The translations under genes were made by a program, and so were the position numbers. Below the pieces are notes generated by a model that worked only from the letters and a program-made list of their open reading frames with translations, was not told the origin of the DNA and ran no database searches. A stretch of DNA of 28,226 nt from Ruminococcaceae bacterium UBA5408 (lineage in GTDB: Bacteria; Bacillota; Clostridia; Oscillospirales; Acutalibacteraceae). Below are positions 1 to 10,761 of the stretch, piece by piece. Position 1 is the stretch's first letter. Each line of letters starts with the position of its first letter. The stretch is from assembly GCA_002407645.1 (NCBI GenBank), contig DHNU01000073.1, positions 10,658-38,883 of the forward strand. The letters are read 5' to 3'.

Positions 1-3000
1 TATTTTAATGAATGGGCACAAAGGGATATACAGACAATGGTAGACCGGGACAAGAACAGCCCTTCCGTCATCATATGGTCTATAGGCAATGAAATAGAAG
101 AAGTATTCACCGACAACAGCAAAGGTGTAGAGATTGCAAAGAAATTAAAAGACTGGGTAGAAGAAATTGATAAAACCAGACCGATTACCAATGGGGTTGC
201 CACATGGGCTGGTGTCAGAAATATTACTAACGAAATTAATGATCTGATGGATGTACAGGGCTATAACTATGGTGAGTATGAATATAGCAAGGCACATTTA
301 AAATATCCGGATTGGTGCATTTACGGTTCAGAAACAGCGTCTGCCTTCTACAGCAGGGGCATTTACCACAGGGATACAATTGACAAGGGAAATGTTAAAA
401 TTCATGATGATAAGCAATCATCCTGCTACGGAACGGAATACGCATTCAACACGGCAGAAAATGCACTCAAGACGGTAAGAGATAATGACTATGTATCCGG
501 CGAATTTGTATGGACGGGTTTTGACTATGGTGGAGAGCCTACTCCTTATCCATCAAGTAAAAGTTCCTATTTTGGTATTGTAGATACAGCGGGATTTGAG
601 AAAGACCCTTACTATTTATATAAGAGCATGTGGACAGATGAAGATGTTGTTCATTTAGTCCCGCAAAACTGGAATTATACGACCGGCGAAACGATTCCGG
701 TTATCGTATATACCAATGCCGCAAAAGTTGAATTGTTCTTAAATGATAAATCCTTGGGAGAAAAGAACTTTGACATTAAAACCGCTTCTGACTTACATCT
801 GAGATGGAATGTCAAGTATGAGCCGGGTACACTGAAAGCGGTAGCTAAAAATAAAGACGGCAATGTAATCGCGACCGATATCGTAAAAACAACAGGGGAT
901 GCACAGCAGATTATATTAAAAAGTAACAGGGGCACTGTTAAGTCAGATGGTAAGGACCTTGCGTTTATTGAAGCCGATATCGCGGATGGCTATGGGCTTA
1001 CCTGCCCGGACGCAGCAAACCGCGTAACGTTTAATGTAGAAAACGGTACGGTTATCGGTTATGATAACGGCGATCCGACTGATTTTGATTCATACATAGA
1101 GAATGGCAGAAGAGCGTTCAGCGGAAAATGTATGGCAGTTGTCCGTCCTGATGAATCCGGAAAACCCATTACGGTTACCGCGACATCCAAAACGGACGCA
1201 GGAGAACTCATAGAATCCAATACAATTGAAATTAAAACACAAGAAGAAGATTTAAGTACATATCAGACCGAGATTGTGGAAGTTCAGCCTGTTGAGGTTT
1301 CCACATCAGTAGGAAAATCACCTGTGCTTCCTGAAACTGTAAACGCTGTCTATGATGACGGTTCTTTGGAGGAAACAAAGGTTAAATGGGATGCAATAGA
1401 TTCTTCGGATTATGCATCAGAGGGTACTTTTGAAATAGAAGGAACCGTTGAGAATACTTCCATAAAAGCCCTTGCAACAATCAGCGTTTCAGAAATTGAA
1501 AGCATTAAGCCTGTAAAAGTTATCACAATTGCGCCAACGGCACCTACTTTGCCGACATCGGTAATGGAAGTGCTTAAAGATGGTTCCAAAATCCCGGCAG
1601 ATGTTATTACTTGGAATTCGATAGATGAAAAGCAATACGCAAAAGCCGGCAGCTTTGATGTGGAAGGAACAGTAGAAAACACTGATATTAAAGCGGTAGC
1701 CAATGTCATAGTAAAAGAGGTTGCAACTACTTCGATTTCAGGCAAAAGTGTTACAACAATTGCAGGAACCGCGCCAACAATGCCAAGTAAGATTGAAGTA
1801 ACATTTAAAGACAAGACAAAAGCAAATTATCCGATTACATGGGATTTTACCGGAGCTGATTTCGATTTTCCCGGCAGCGTAACCGTAAAAGGAAAATTAG
1901 CGAACACATCTTGTACTATTGAAGCAAATGTTATCGTAAAAGCGGGGCAATATCTGAGTGATTTGCCTTGGAAAACGGCAATTACTGACTGGCAAAAGGT
2001 TCAAAATGACAAATCAACGGACGGAAATGCTCTGACCATCCGCGAGCAGGCGGGCGGGCCTAACATTACCTATGCAAAGGGAATTGGAACGCATGCAAAT
2101 TCTACAATTGAATATGATTTAGCAGAAATCAATAAAGGAAAAGGATTTGATACATTTGAAGCATATGTAGGCGTAGATGTTGAATCCGGCGGCGGAACGG
2201 TTGTTTTCAGTGTATTAGTAGACGGCGTTGAGAAATATAACAGCGACTTATGCAACAATATGACGCCGCAGCAATATGTAAACGTTCCTATTAAAGACGC
2301 CCAAAAGCTAACATTATGTGTAGACAAAACCAGTGACGACAACGGCCAGGACCATGCGGATTGGTGCAATGCCAGACTGCTTGGCGACAATATAACAATG
2401 GGCGAATACGATGGCTCTAAGCAACATGTGGTAACCACAGTGGGCAAAGCGCCGGTTATGCCGAAAGGTATAAAAACAACCTACAGCGATGGATCCACTA
2501 TGCTCAGTAAAGTCAACTGGAGAAGTATCCCGGAAAGCAGCTATATGCATCCATGCAAATTTCAAGTCGCAGGAACCCTGGTGGATACTGGTGCAACTGT
2601 CTATGCAGAAGTATATGTGGAAGAACCGAATCTATTGGGCAATGGGGACTTCCAGGATGAAGATACCGGCTGGGAAACATTCAATGCATCTGTTTCCAAT
2701 CAGCAACTTATGCTGGACACCAGCCAAACAGCTTATGCAACACAAAATATTCCGGTGCAGCCGGGTGAAACTTATAATCTGGTAGCAGACGTTATTAAAG
2801 CTGAAGATGATTCAAGCGTTACATTTACTGTTTTAAACGGTGGAACAGTTATTAGTAAGTTTACGCAAATCGCCGGCAGCAAACTGGTTACTCCCACCAA
2901 AATGTCATTTATGGTTCCAAAAGACGTCACAGAAGTTACGGTTAAAATTGAAGCAGAAACACCGAGCAAATCCGGTTTGGTAGGAGCAGATAATATTTCT

Positions 3001-4350
3001 GTCCAAAAACAGTCAGATACCAGCCCGATTTATGATGACCTATATAACTTAGCAAATGTGTACGAAAAAAGCGAAGGTATGATGCTTGAAAAACTGAGTC
3101 CCGGCGAGCAGTCTGAATATGGATTTACAAATGGCTTTTATCCGAATGGAACAAAAGATGGTTATGTGGTTTATAAGCTTAACGATCTCAGCGATTTTGC
3201 TGTTCGTTCAACTGCGCGTGAAGCATCAATTGCAGACAATAATAATTTAAAGTTCTCGACATCCAAAGATAACATTACCTATACACTATTTACAAATGTG
3301 TCAAAAACAACAGATCCGTCAGCAGGCTGGGCGCATAGGATTTATAAAAACGCATCTCCACTGCCTGATGGAACGAAATACTTGAAAATAGAATATCCCA
3401 TAGATATAGATACAGAACATCCTTTAGGTTTAGAGTGGAGATTTAATATTAATCATGTAGAACTGGATAATTCAGATAATTCGGTAATCGACCAAACGGT
3501 CACTGCGCTTGACAAGCTGGATGCTTCGGTCACAAGCCAGAAAGTAGCAAACGGTACACCGATTTCTTCATTGAATCTGCCCAAGACATTAAAGGCAACG
3601 GTAAACGGCAAAAAAGAAATATTAAGCGGTGTTACATGGGCATCAAATCCTGCATATAATTCCGCCAAAGCAGGTGCCTATACGTTTACAGCGGTTCTGC
3701 CAAACGAGTATGTTCTTGGCAGTGGCGTTGAGCTTCCAAAGATTACAATAACCGTGGCTGCGCACGAAGACTCCGAAGACGGCAGTTCTGAGCACCACCC
3801 TTCACACGGCGGTTCATCTGATGACAAACCTACTACTGCATTGCCCGGATGCAAGAGCGATACCACGAATGATTTGACGGTTCATGATACATATCAGTTC
3901 AAGATTACAAGTACGAACGGTTCTGTACCAAACTTTGTAATCGGCACACCCGGTGTATTCAAAACAGAGCTTGTCAGCCATAACGGGAATGACTACTTTT
4001 ATAAGGTTACTGCAATAGGAAAAGCAGGACAGCAAGCAGGCGTATATGTAAATGGCGGCAGCAAACTGCTTGTTCTCACAGTGGGACATAGTACGAAAGA
4101 CACACCAAACTGTATAAGCGATACTACGGATGATTTGACGGTACATGGCACATATCAGTTCAAAATTACAAGTACGAACGGTGCTGTACCAACCTTTGTA
4201 ATCGGTACATCCGGTGTATTTAAAACAGAGCTTGTCAGCCATAACGGAAACGACTACTTCTATAAGGTTACTGCAATCGGAAAAGCAGGACAGAAAGCAG
4301 GCGTATATGTAAACGGCGGCAGCAAGCTGCTTGTTCTCACAGTGGGATAA
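1..4350 (+). CDS. Secreted multidomain GH2 beta-galactosidase-like glycosidase (5' end outside window)
   Basis: The frame is open from base 1, so the N-terminus lies upstream; 1449 residues are visible. Numbering from base 1, the TIM-barrel end carries WSIGNE, with Glu31 the expected acid/base, and GSETAS, with Glu111 the expected nucleophile; both are GH2 signatures. About 218-400 looks like the DUF4982 and GH2 C5 modules. Then come three Ig-like Big_4 domains (about 420-647), an NPCBM galactose-binding-type module (650-793, GIGTHANS motif), a fourth Big_4 (808-875), a CBM4/9-like beta-sandwich (875-1005), an unassigned module (1008-1155), another Ig-like domain (1167-1255), a His/Ser/Asp/Glu-rich linker (1256-1283) and two C-terminal 79-residue repeats. 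There is no LPXTG or SLH motif, so the repeats may hold it at the surface (inference). The architecture implies export, but the signal peptide is out of view. GH2 also includes glucuronidases and mannosidases, so the substrate is uncertain. Confidence 0.9.
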   Translation, partial: YFNEWAQRDIQTMVDRDKNSPSVIIWSIGNEIEEVFTDNSKGVEIAKKLKDWVEEIDKTRPITNGVATWAGVRNITNEINDLMDVQGYNYGEYEYSKAHLKYPDWCIYGSETASAFYSRGIYHRDTIDKGNVKIHDDKQSSCYGTEYAFNTAENALKTVRDNDYVSGEFVWTGFDYGGEPTPYPSSKSSYFGIVDTAGFEKDPYYLYKSMWTDEDVVHLVPQNWNYTTGETIPVIVYTNAAKVELFLNDKSLGEKNFDIKTASDLHLRWNVKYEPGTLKAVAKNKDGNVIATDIVKTTGDAQQIILKSNRGTVKSDGKDLAFIEADIADGYGLTCPDAANRVTFNVENGTVIGYDNGDPTDFDSYIENGRRAFSGKCMAVVRPDESGKPITVTATSKTDAGELIESNTIEIKTQEEDLSTYQTEIVEVQPVEVSTSVGKSPVLPETVNAVYDDGSLEETKVKWDAIDSSDYASEGTFEIEGTVENTSIKALATISVSEIESIKPVKVITIAPTAPTLPTSVMEVLKDGSKIPADVITWNSIDEKQYAKAGSFDVEGTVENTDIKAVANVIVKEVATTSISGKSVTTIAGTAPTMPSKIEVTFKDKTKANYPITWDFTGADFDFPGSVTVKGKLANTSCTIEANVIVKAGQYLSDLPWKTAITDWQKVQNDKSTDGNALTIREQAGGPNITYAKGIGTHANSTIEYDLAEINKGKGFDTFEAYVGVDVESGGGTVVFSVLVDGVEKYNSDLCNNMTPQQYVNVPIKDAQKLTLCVDKTSDDNGQDHADWCNARLLGDNITMGEYDGSKQHVVTTVGKAPVMPKGIKTTYSDGSTMLSKVNWRSIPESSYMHPCKFQVAGTLVDTGATVYAEVYVEEPNLLGNGDFQDEDTGWETFNASVSNQQLMLDTSQTAYATQNIPVQPGETYNLVADVIKAEDDSSVTFTVLNGGTVISKFTQIAGSKLVTPTKMSFMVPKDVTEVTVKIEAETPSKSGLVGADNISVQKQSDTSPIYDDLYNLANVYEKSEGMMLEKLSPGEQSEYGFTNGFYPNGTKDGYVVYKLNDLSDFAVRSTAREASIADNNNLKFSTSKDNITYTLFTNVSKTTDPSAGWAHRIYKNASPLPDGTKYLKIEYPIDIDTEHPLGLEWRFNINHVELDNSDNSVIDQTVTALDKLDASVTSQKVANGTPISSLNLPKTLKATVNGKKEILSGVTWASNPAYNSAKAGAYTFTAVLPNEYVLGSGVELPKITITVAAHEDSEDGSSEHHPSHGGSSDDKPTTALPGCKSDTTNDLTVHDTYQFKITSTNGSVPNFVIGTPGVFKTELVSHNGNDYFYKVTAIGKAGQQAGVYVNGGSKLLVLTVGHSTKDTPNCISDTTDDLTVHGTYQFKITSTNGAVPTFVIGTSGVFKTELVSHNGNDYFYKVTAIGKAGQKAGVYVNGGSKLLVLTVG
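3850..4347 (+). repeat. Two tandem 237-bp repeats encoding 79-residue C-terminal modules
   Basis: Unit 1 is 3850-4086 and unit 2 is 4111-4347, separated by 24 bp encoding HSTKDTPN, so the period is 261 bp (87 codons). The translated units differ at 7 of 79 residues. Shared landmarks are SDTT, DLTVH, TYQFKITSTNG, GNDYFYKVTAIGKAG and GVYVNGGSKLLVLTVG. Each starts with a cysteine and is predicted to be beta-rich. From memory, similar modules end other clostridial surface proteins; I know of no settled function. Confidence 0.95.
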
Positions 4351-4494
4351 TGCAAATGAAATATCACAATTTGAGAAACAATCATGTTGTTAATTCCAAA
4401 GTGAAGTAGAAACACATTAGAAACTTCGAAAAAAGAAAATTGAAACAGGGTCTGCCCGAAAACTTTAAACGGGTTTTCTGCCTAAGAGCATAAG

Positions 4495-4533
4495 GGAGGA
4501 ATAGCTGGTACTGTACGCGCCAGCTATTCCTCC
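4495..4533. repeat. Perfect 14-bp inverted repeat without a U-tract
   Basis: The arms GGAGGAATAGCTGG (4495-4508) and CCAGCTATTCCTCC (4520-4533) are exact complements around an 11-nt loop. No T-run follows, so it is not an ordinary terminator. It could be an RNA 3' end stabiliser of the GH2 mRNA, an operator, or the relic of a small mobile repeat. Confidence 0.7.
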
Positions 4534-4634
4534 ATACCAATGTTCGAATAGGTTAACCTTATTTTGGGATGTGCATCCCGTCAAGAGGACAGTAAAATAC
4601 TCAGAAAACTATGTGAGCAAAAGGGAGCAAAATA

Positions 4635-4686
4635 ATAGAAGCTAACGTCTTGAAGGAACCTTATAGGCGTTAGCTTCTATTTTTTT
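4635..4686 (+). terminator. Rho-independent terminator upstream of the licT promoter
   Basis: The 13-bp arms ATAGAAGCTAACG (4635-4647) and CGTTAGCTTCTAT (4668-4680) are perfectly complementary and are followed by a T-run to 4686. The 20-nt loop contains its own short AAGG/CCTT pairing. It insulates the GH2 gene from the PTS operon. Confidence 0.85.
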
Positions 4687-4851
4687 CGATGATATGATGG
4701 TATAATGGCTAACAATATGATTTTTATTTTAGAAAATTGAATATTATGAATTATTTTTAATGTTCTATATGATACATTTTGTATGTCACTAATATCAGAT
4801 TTTTGTATATAATTCATAAAATACTTATTGAAACATAATTCATGTTGGCTA

Positions 4852-4880
4852 TTGAAGTATATAATGATTAGTGATATACT
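4852..4880 (+). promoter_or_regulatory. Sigma-A-type promoter of the licT-PTS operon
   Basis: TTGAAG (4852-4857) and TATACT (4875-4880) are separated by 17 bp. Transcription would start near 4887, about 13 nt before the first RAT element, which is the expected geometry for a LicT-controlled leader. Confidence 0.75.
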
Positions 4881-4899
4881 TTCATAAAAGTTAATATTC

Positions 4900-4928
4900 G
4901 GATTGTGACTGGTAATGCAGGCAAAACC
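4900..4928 (+). promoter_or_regulatory. RAT (ribonucleic antiterminator) element upstream of licT
   Basis: The 29 nt starts GGATTGTGACTGG and ends GCAGGCAAAACC, the layout of the RAT recognised by BglG/SacY/LicT proteins. Its last 9 nt overlap the left arm of the terminator at 4920-4956, so LicT binding would block terminator folding. This predicts that licT activates its own expression. Confidence 0.9.
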
Positions 4929-4956
4929 AATAATTACGTTGTTGGTTTTGCCTTTT
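4920..4956 (+). terminator. RAT-controlled terminator in the licT leader
   Basis: The arms GGCAAAACCAA (4920-4930) and TTGGTTTTGCC (4942-4952) form an 11-bp perfect stem followed by TTTT. It shares sequence with the RAT, so the two structures are mutually exclusive. Confidence 0.9.
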
Positions 4957-4976
4957 ATATTTGGGGGGGCGGCACC

Positions 4977-5810
4977 TTGGAAATTAAAAAAATTTTAAAT
5001 AATAATGTGGCAGTTACTCTTGATGAGAAAGGTAAAGAAACAATTGTAATGGGCAGGGGGATTGCTTATAAACGGAAAATCGGCGATGAATTGGATCTAT
5101 TGAAAATTGATAAAACATTTACCCTATCAGACAAAAGTGTTTCGTCAAGATTTCAGGAACTTTTGACCAATATCCCAATGGAACATATACTCTTATCTGA
5201 AAGGATTATAAACTACGCAAAGATAAAGTTGGGGAAAGAGTTAAACGACATTATCTATGTAACCCTTTCGGATCATATATCAGGGGCTATTCAGAGGTAT
5301 AAAGAAGGCAGCTTTTTAAAGAACCCTATGTTATGGGATATAAAGAGGTTTTATAAAGATGAATTTGAAATCGGATTAAAAGCAAATAAAGTGGTGGAAG
5401 AAGAAATCGGAATAAGTTTTTTGGAGGATGAGGCTGCTTTTATTGCTCTGCATTTCGTTAATGCAGAACTAAATGGTGACTTATCAAATATATATGATAT
5501 AACCCGCATCATGCAGGAAGTGTCAGGTATAGTTAAGAACTTTTTTAAGACTGAATTTGATGAAAATTCAATCAATTATTTCCGTTTTGTTACTCACCTT
5601 AAATTTTTCGCTCAACGGGTTTTAACAAATTCTCATTACAATGACGGTAATAATGATTTGCTTGAGAGTATAAAATATAAACATCAAAAGACATTTCAAT
5701 GTATTCAAAAAATAAAACCGTTTATCGCAAAAAAATATAAATATGAATTAAGCGATGACGATATGCTATATTTGATGCTTCATATTGCACGATTAGTAAA
5801 GGACATTTAA
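4977..5810 (+). CDS. licT: LicT/BglG-family transcriptional antiterminator
   Basis: This RNA-binding antiterminator holds the RAT hairpin open when beta-glucosides are present. The order is a CAT RNA-binding domain (about 1-57, with KKILNNN and MGRGIAY), PRD1 and PRD2. Translating from TTG 4977 gives 277 residues, and the four regulatory histidines fall at 100, 159, 207 and 269, exactly the positions known for Bacillus subtilis LicT. That decides the start, together with the G-rich ribosome binding site just upstream. In this family, the permease phosphorylates PRD1 to inactivate the protein and HPr phosphorylates PRD2 to activate it, so the HPr encoded downstream could act directly on it (inference). 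It is preceded by its own RAT/terminator and followed by a second pair before the permease. Confidence 0.95.
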   Translation: MEIKKILNNNVAVTLDEKGKETIVMGRGIAYKRKIGDELDLLKIDKTFTLSDKSVSSRFQELLTNIPMEHILLSERIINYAKIKLGKELNDIIYVTLSDHISGAIQRYKEGSFLKNPMLWDIKRFYKDEFEIGLKANKVVEEEIGISFLEDEAAFIALHFVNAELNGDLSNIYDITRIMQEVSGIVKNFFKTEFDENSINYFRFVTHLKFFAQRVLTNSHYNDGNNDLLESIKYKHQKTFQCIQKIKPFIAKKYKYELSDDDMLYLMLHIARLVKDI

Positions 5811-5828
5811 ATTGTAAATACATATTGT

Positions 5829-5856
5829 GGTATTGTGACGTTAAGTCGGCAAAACC
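5829..5856 (+). promoter_or_regulatory. Second RAT-like element, upstream of the PTS permease
   Basis: It shares ATTGTGAC and GGCAAAACC with the first RAT, but the segment between them is 2 nt shorter and the 5' end reads GGT instead of GG. It overlaps the left arm of the terminator at 5851-5896. LicT would therefore control read-through into the permease gene separately from its own gene. The shortened middle may change affinity. Confidence 0.75.
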
Positions 5857-5896
5857 CGGATGGATTAGTTTTTAATACTATTCCACCCGGGTTTTT
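5851..5896 (+). terminator. RAT-controlled terminator before the PTS permease
   Basis: The arms AAAACCCGGATGGA (5851-5864) and TCCACCCGGGTTTT (5882-5895) pair over 14 positions with one A-C mismatch, and the descending arm runs into a T-rich tail. The left arm overlaps the end of the second RAT. Confidence 0.85.
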
Positions 5897-5906
5897 ATTA
5901 TTTAGG

Positions 5907-5948
5907 ATAAAATGTACAATACACCCGATATTGTGTTATACATTTTAT
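5907..5948 (+). promoter_or_regulatory. Bulged hairpin in the leader of the PTS permease gene
   Basis: The outer arms ATAAAATGTA (5907-5916) and TACATTTTAT (5939-5948) are exact complements, and CAATA/TATTG extends the stem internally with a 5-nt bulge on the right. It lies between the antitermination site and the ribosome binding site. It could be an operator, an RNA stabiliser or a weak second attenuator. Confidence 0.5.
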
Positions 5949-5966
5949 ATATTAAATTTATATTGA

Positions 5967-7892
<1,926 letters not shown>

Positions 7893-7904
7893 AGGAGGCA
7901 ATAA

Positions 7905-9326
<1,422 letters not shown>

Positions 9327-9338
9327 ACTGATTTTTTT

Positions 9339-9396
9339 AAGAACTGCTGAATATAATCTGTTTTTTAAAAAGAATATCATTATTTCAGCAGTTCTT
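9339..9396 (+). terminator. Possible leaky terminator after the GH1 gene
   Basis: The 13-bp arms AAGAACTGCTGAA (9339-9351) and TTCAGCAGTTCTT (9384-9396) are perfectly complementary around a 32-nt AT-rich loop. The tail is only TAAT, so termination is probably partial, letting some transcripts continue into the HAD and HPr genes. Confidence 0.55.
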
Positions 9397-9427
9397 TAAT
9401 TATTAACGAATGAAGCTAGGAAATAAC

Positions 9428-10255
9428 ATGAATATTAAATTAGTTGCTCTTGATATGGATGGTACCACATTAGACAATAATCACTTTACGATTTCGGCAA
9501 AAAACCGTAAAGCTATTACGGATGCTATTGCAAAAGGTATTTATGTTGTACCGGCTACCGGGCGTACTTTTGGGGAATTACCAAAATCTGTTAGAAAAAT
9601 TGACGGCATACGCTTTGTGATAACTTCAAACGGTGCTTCTACTGCGCAGTTAACAACAAAAAAGGAAGTTTACTCAAATCTGATTCCACTTGCACCGGCG
9701 ATAAATGTTTTGAGCATCATTAAGGAGTGCAAAGTATATACTGAAGTTTATTATAACGGAACATCTTATACACAACGCGGGATAAAATCCAATATTTTAA
9801 GGCATAATCCGTTTTTTATGCTTTATTCTGCTATTTTAAAAAACGTACAAGTAAACAACCTTGCTGAATTTGTATCAGAAAACGGAAAACCTATTGAAAA
9901 AATCGAAATAATCCCCGATAATGTTTCTCAAAAAGAGATGTTGGAGAAAAAATTAAATGGGATACCGCTTTCCATAACTACTTCGGGCATGAACACGATT
10001 GAAATAACCAATCTTGGAACGAGTAAAGGAGAAGCGTTAGCTTATCTATGCAAATATTTGCATATCGATTCAGATCAAGTAATGGCTATCGGCGATAATA
10101 TCAATGACCTGGAGATGCTAAAGTGGGCTGGATTTGCCGTTGATGTCGATAATGCAGATCCTGCTGTGAAAAATGTCGCAGATTTTGTTACTCTGAGTAA
10201 TAGTAAAAGCGGGGTTGCCCATGCTATTGAAAGTTTTGCACTTAATCAGCGCTAA
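9428..10255 (+). CDS. Cof-type HAD-superfamily sugar phosphatase
   Basis: This cytoplasmic hydrolase of about 275 residues belongs to the Cof/YidA class. Visible HAD motifs are LDMDGTTLD (nucleophile Asp and Asp+2), TSNGAS (motif II), the GTSKGEAL lysine and GDNINDLEM (acidic motif IV). The intervening region fits a C2 cap. ATG 9428 is preferred because AGGA lies 6 nt upstream; the in-frame ATG at 9410 has no ribosome binding site. Its place between GH1 and HPr suggests dephosphorylation of a sugar phosphate made by the PTS/GH1 pathway, perhaps to relieve sugar-phosphate stress or handle a non-metabolised aglycone. The substrate is inference, as family members are promiscuous. Confidence 0.85.
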   Translation: MNIKLVALDMDGTTLDNNHFTISAKNRKAITDAIAKGIYVVPATGRTFGELPKSVRKIDGIRFVITSNGASTAQLTTKKEVYSNLIPLAPAINVLSIIKECKVYTEVYYNGTSYTQRGIKSNILRHNPFFMLYSAILKNVQVNNLAEFVSENGKPIEKIEIIPDNVSQKEMLEKKLNGIPLSITTSGMNTIEITNLGTSKGEALAYLCKYLHIDSDQVMAIGDNINDLEMLKWAGFAVDVDNADPAVKNVADFVTLSNSKSGVAHAIESFALNQR

Positions 10256-10309
10256 CTTTGAAAAAAACATTACCGTAAAAGGGTTAATACAATTTAGGAG
10301 TAAATTATT

Positions 10310-10567
10310 ATGAAAAGTTTTGAATTTGTAGTTAAAGATGAATGTGGAATTCATGCAAGGCCTGCTGGTCTGCTTGCCAATAAGGCAAAGTCATTTGATT
10401 CCGATATAGAGATGAAAAAAGGTGCAAACACCGCCAATATGAAAAAGCTTTTTTCACTGATGTCCTTGGGCGTAAAAAAGAATGACAAGGTTATTGTAAA
10501 TGCACAAGGTGCCGATGAAGATAAAGCCATACAAGACATTCAAGATTTTTTCAACAAGAATCTGTGA
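10310..10567 (+). CDS. HPr-family phosphocarrier with Lys at position 46
   Basis: This small cytoplasmic phosphocarrier of 85 residues would pass phosphate from EI to the PTS permease and possibly to LicT. The catalytic His15 is intact in GIHARPAG. At position 46, where Firmicute HPr proteins carry the serine phosphorylated by HPr kinase, the sequence reads NMKKLFSLMSLG with Lys46. The flanking MSLG region is otherwise conserved, so the alignment has no gap. The protein should work in sugar phosphorylation but cannot be phosphorylated at that residue, so it should not feed CcpA-type repression. TTAGGAG precedes the ATG at 9-nt spacing. The usual ptsH-ptsI partner gene is absent next to it, so it is probably an accessory HPr. 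Confidence 0.9.
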   Translation: MKSFEFVVKDECGIHARPAGLLANKAKSFDSDIEMKKGANTANMKKLFSLMSLGVKKNDKVIVNAQGADEDKAIQDIQDFFNKNL

Positions 10568-10761
10568 AATTGTAATGTCATCAAGAAAGTAATTTGTAGT
10601 TACACCGTTAACGGTTTTGAAGGTGTGAATCCCATCGTCGTTGCAAGTATAAATTCATAATACATATTTTGAAAACTCATTATCTGAAGCATTAATAACC
10701 TATATCCATAGGAGTATAGTATTTTGCGCTAAAAAAAATATTTAAGGTAAAAAGGAGAAAA

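Larger units (their letters stand above)
4351..4899. other. Intergenic region between the GH2 gene and the licT operon
   Basis: There is no convincing coding frame. It holds a weak hairpin (CCCG/CGGG followed by TTTT, 4455-4477), a 14-bp inverted repeat (4495-4533), a clear terminator (4635-4686) and then an AT-rich stretch leading to the licT promoter at 4852-4880. Confidence 0.7.

Noticed and set aside
3814..4242. 142-residue minus-strand frame with apparent internal repeats
   Set aside because: It is the complement of the tandem GH2 C-terminal repeats; it has no start signals and is a shadow.
4905..4976. Upstream GTG start extending LicT by 24 residues
   Set aside because: This stretch is the RAT and terminator itself, and only TTG 4977 puts the four histidines at the known LicT positions.
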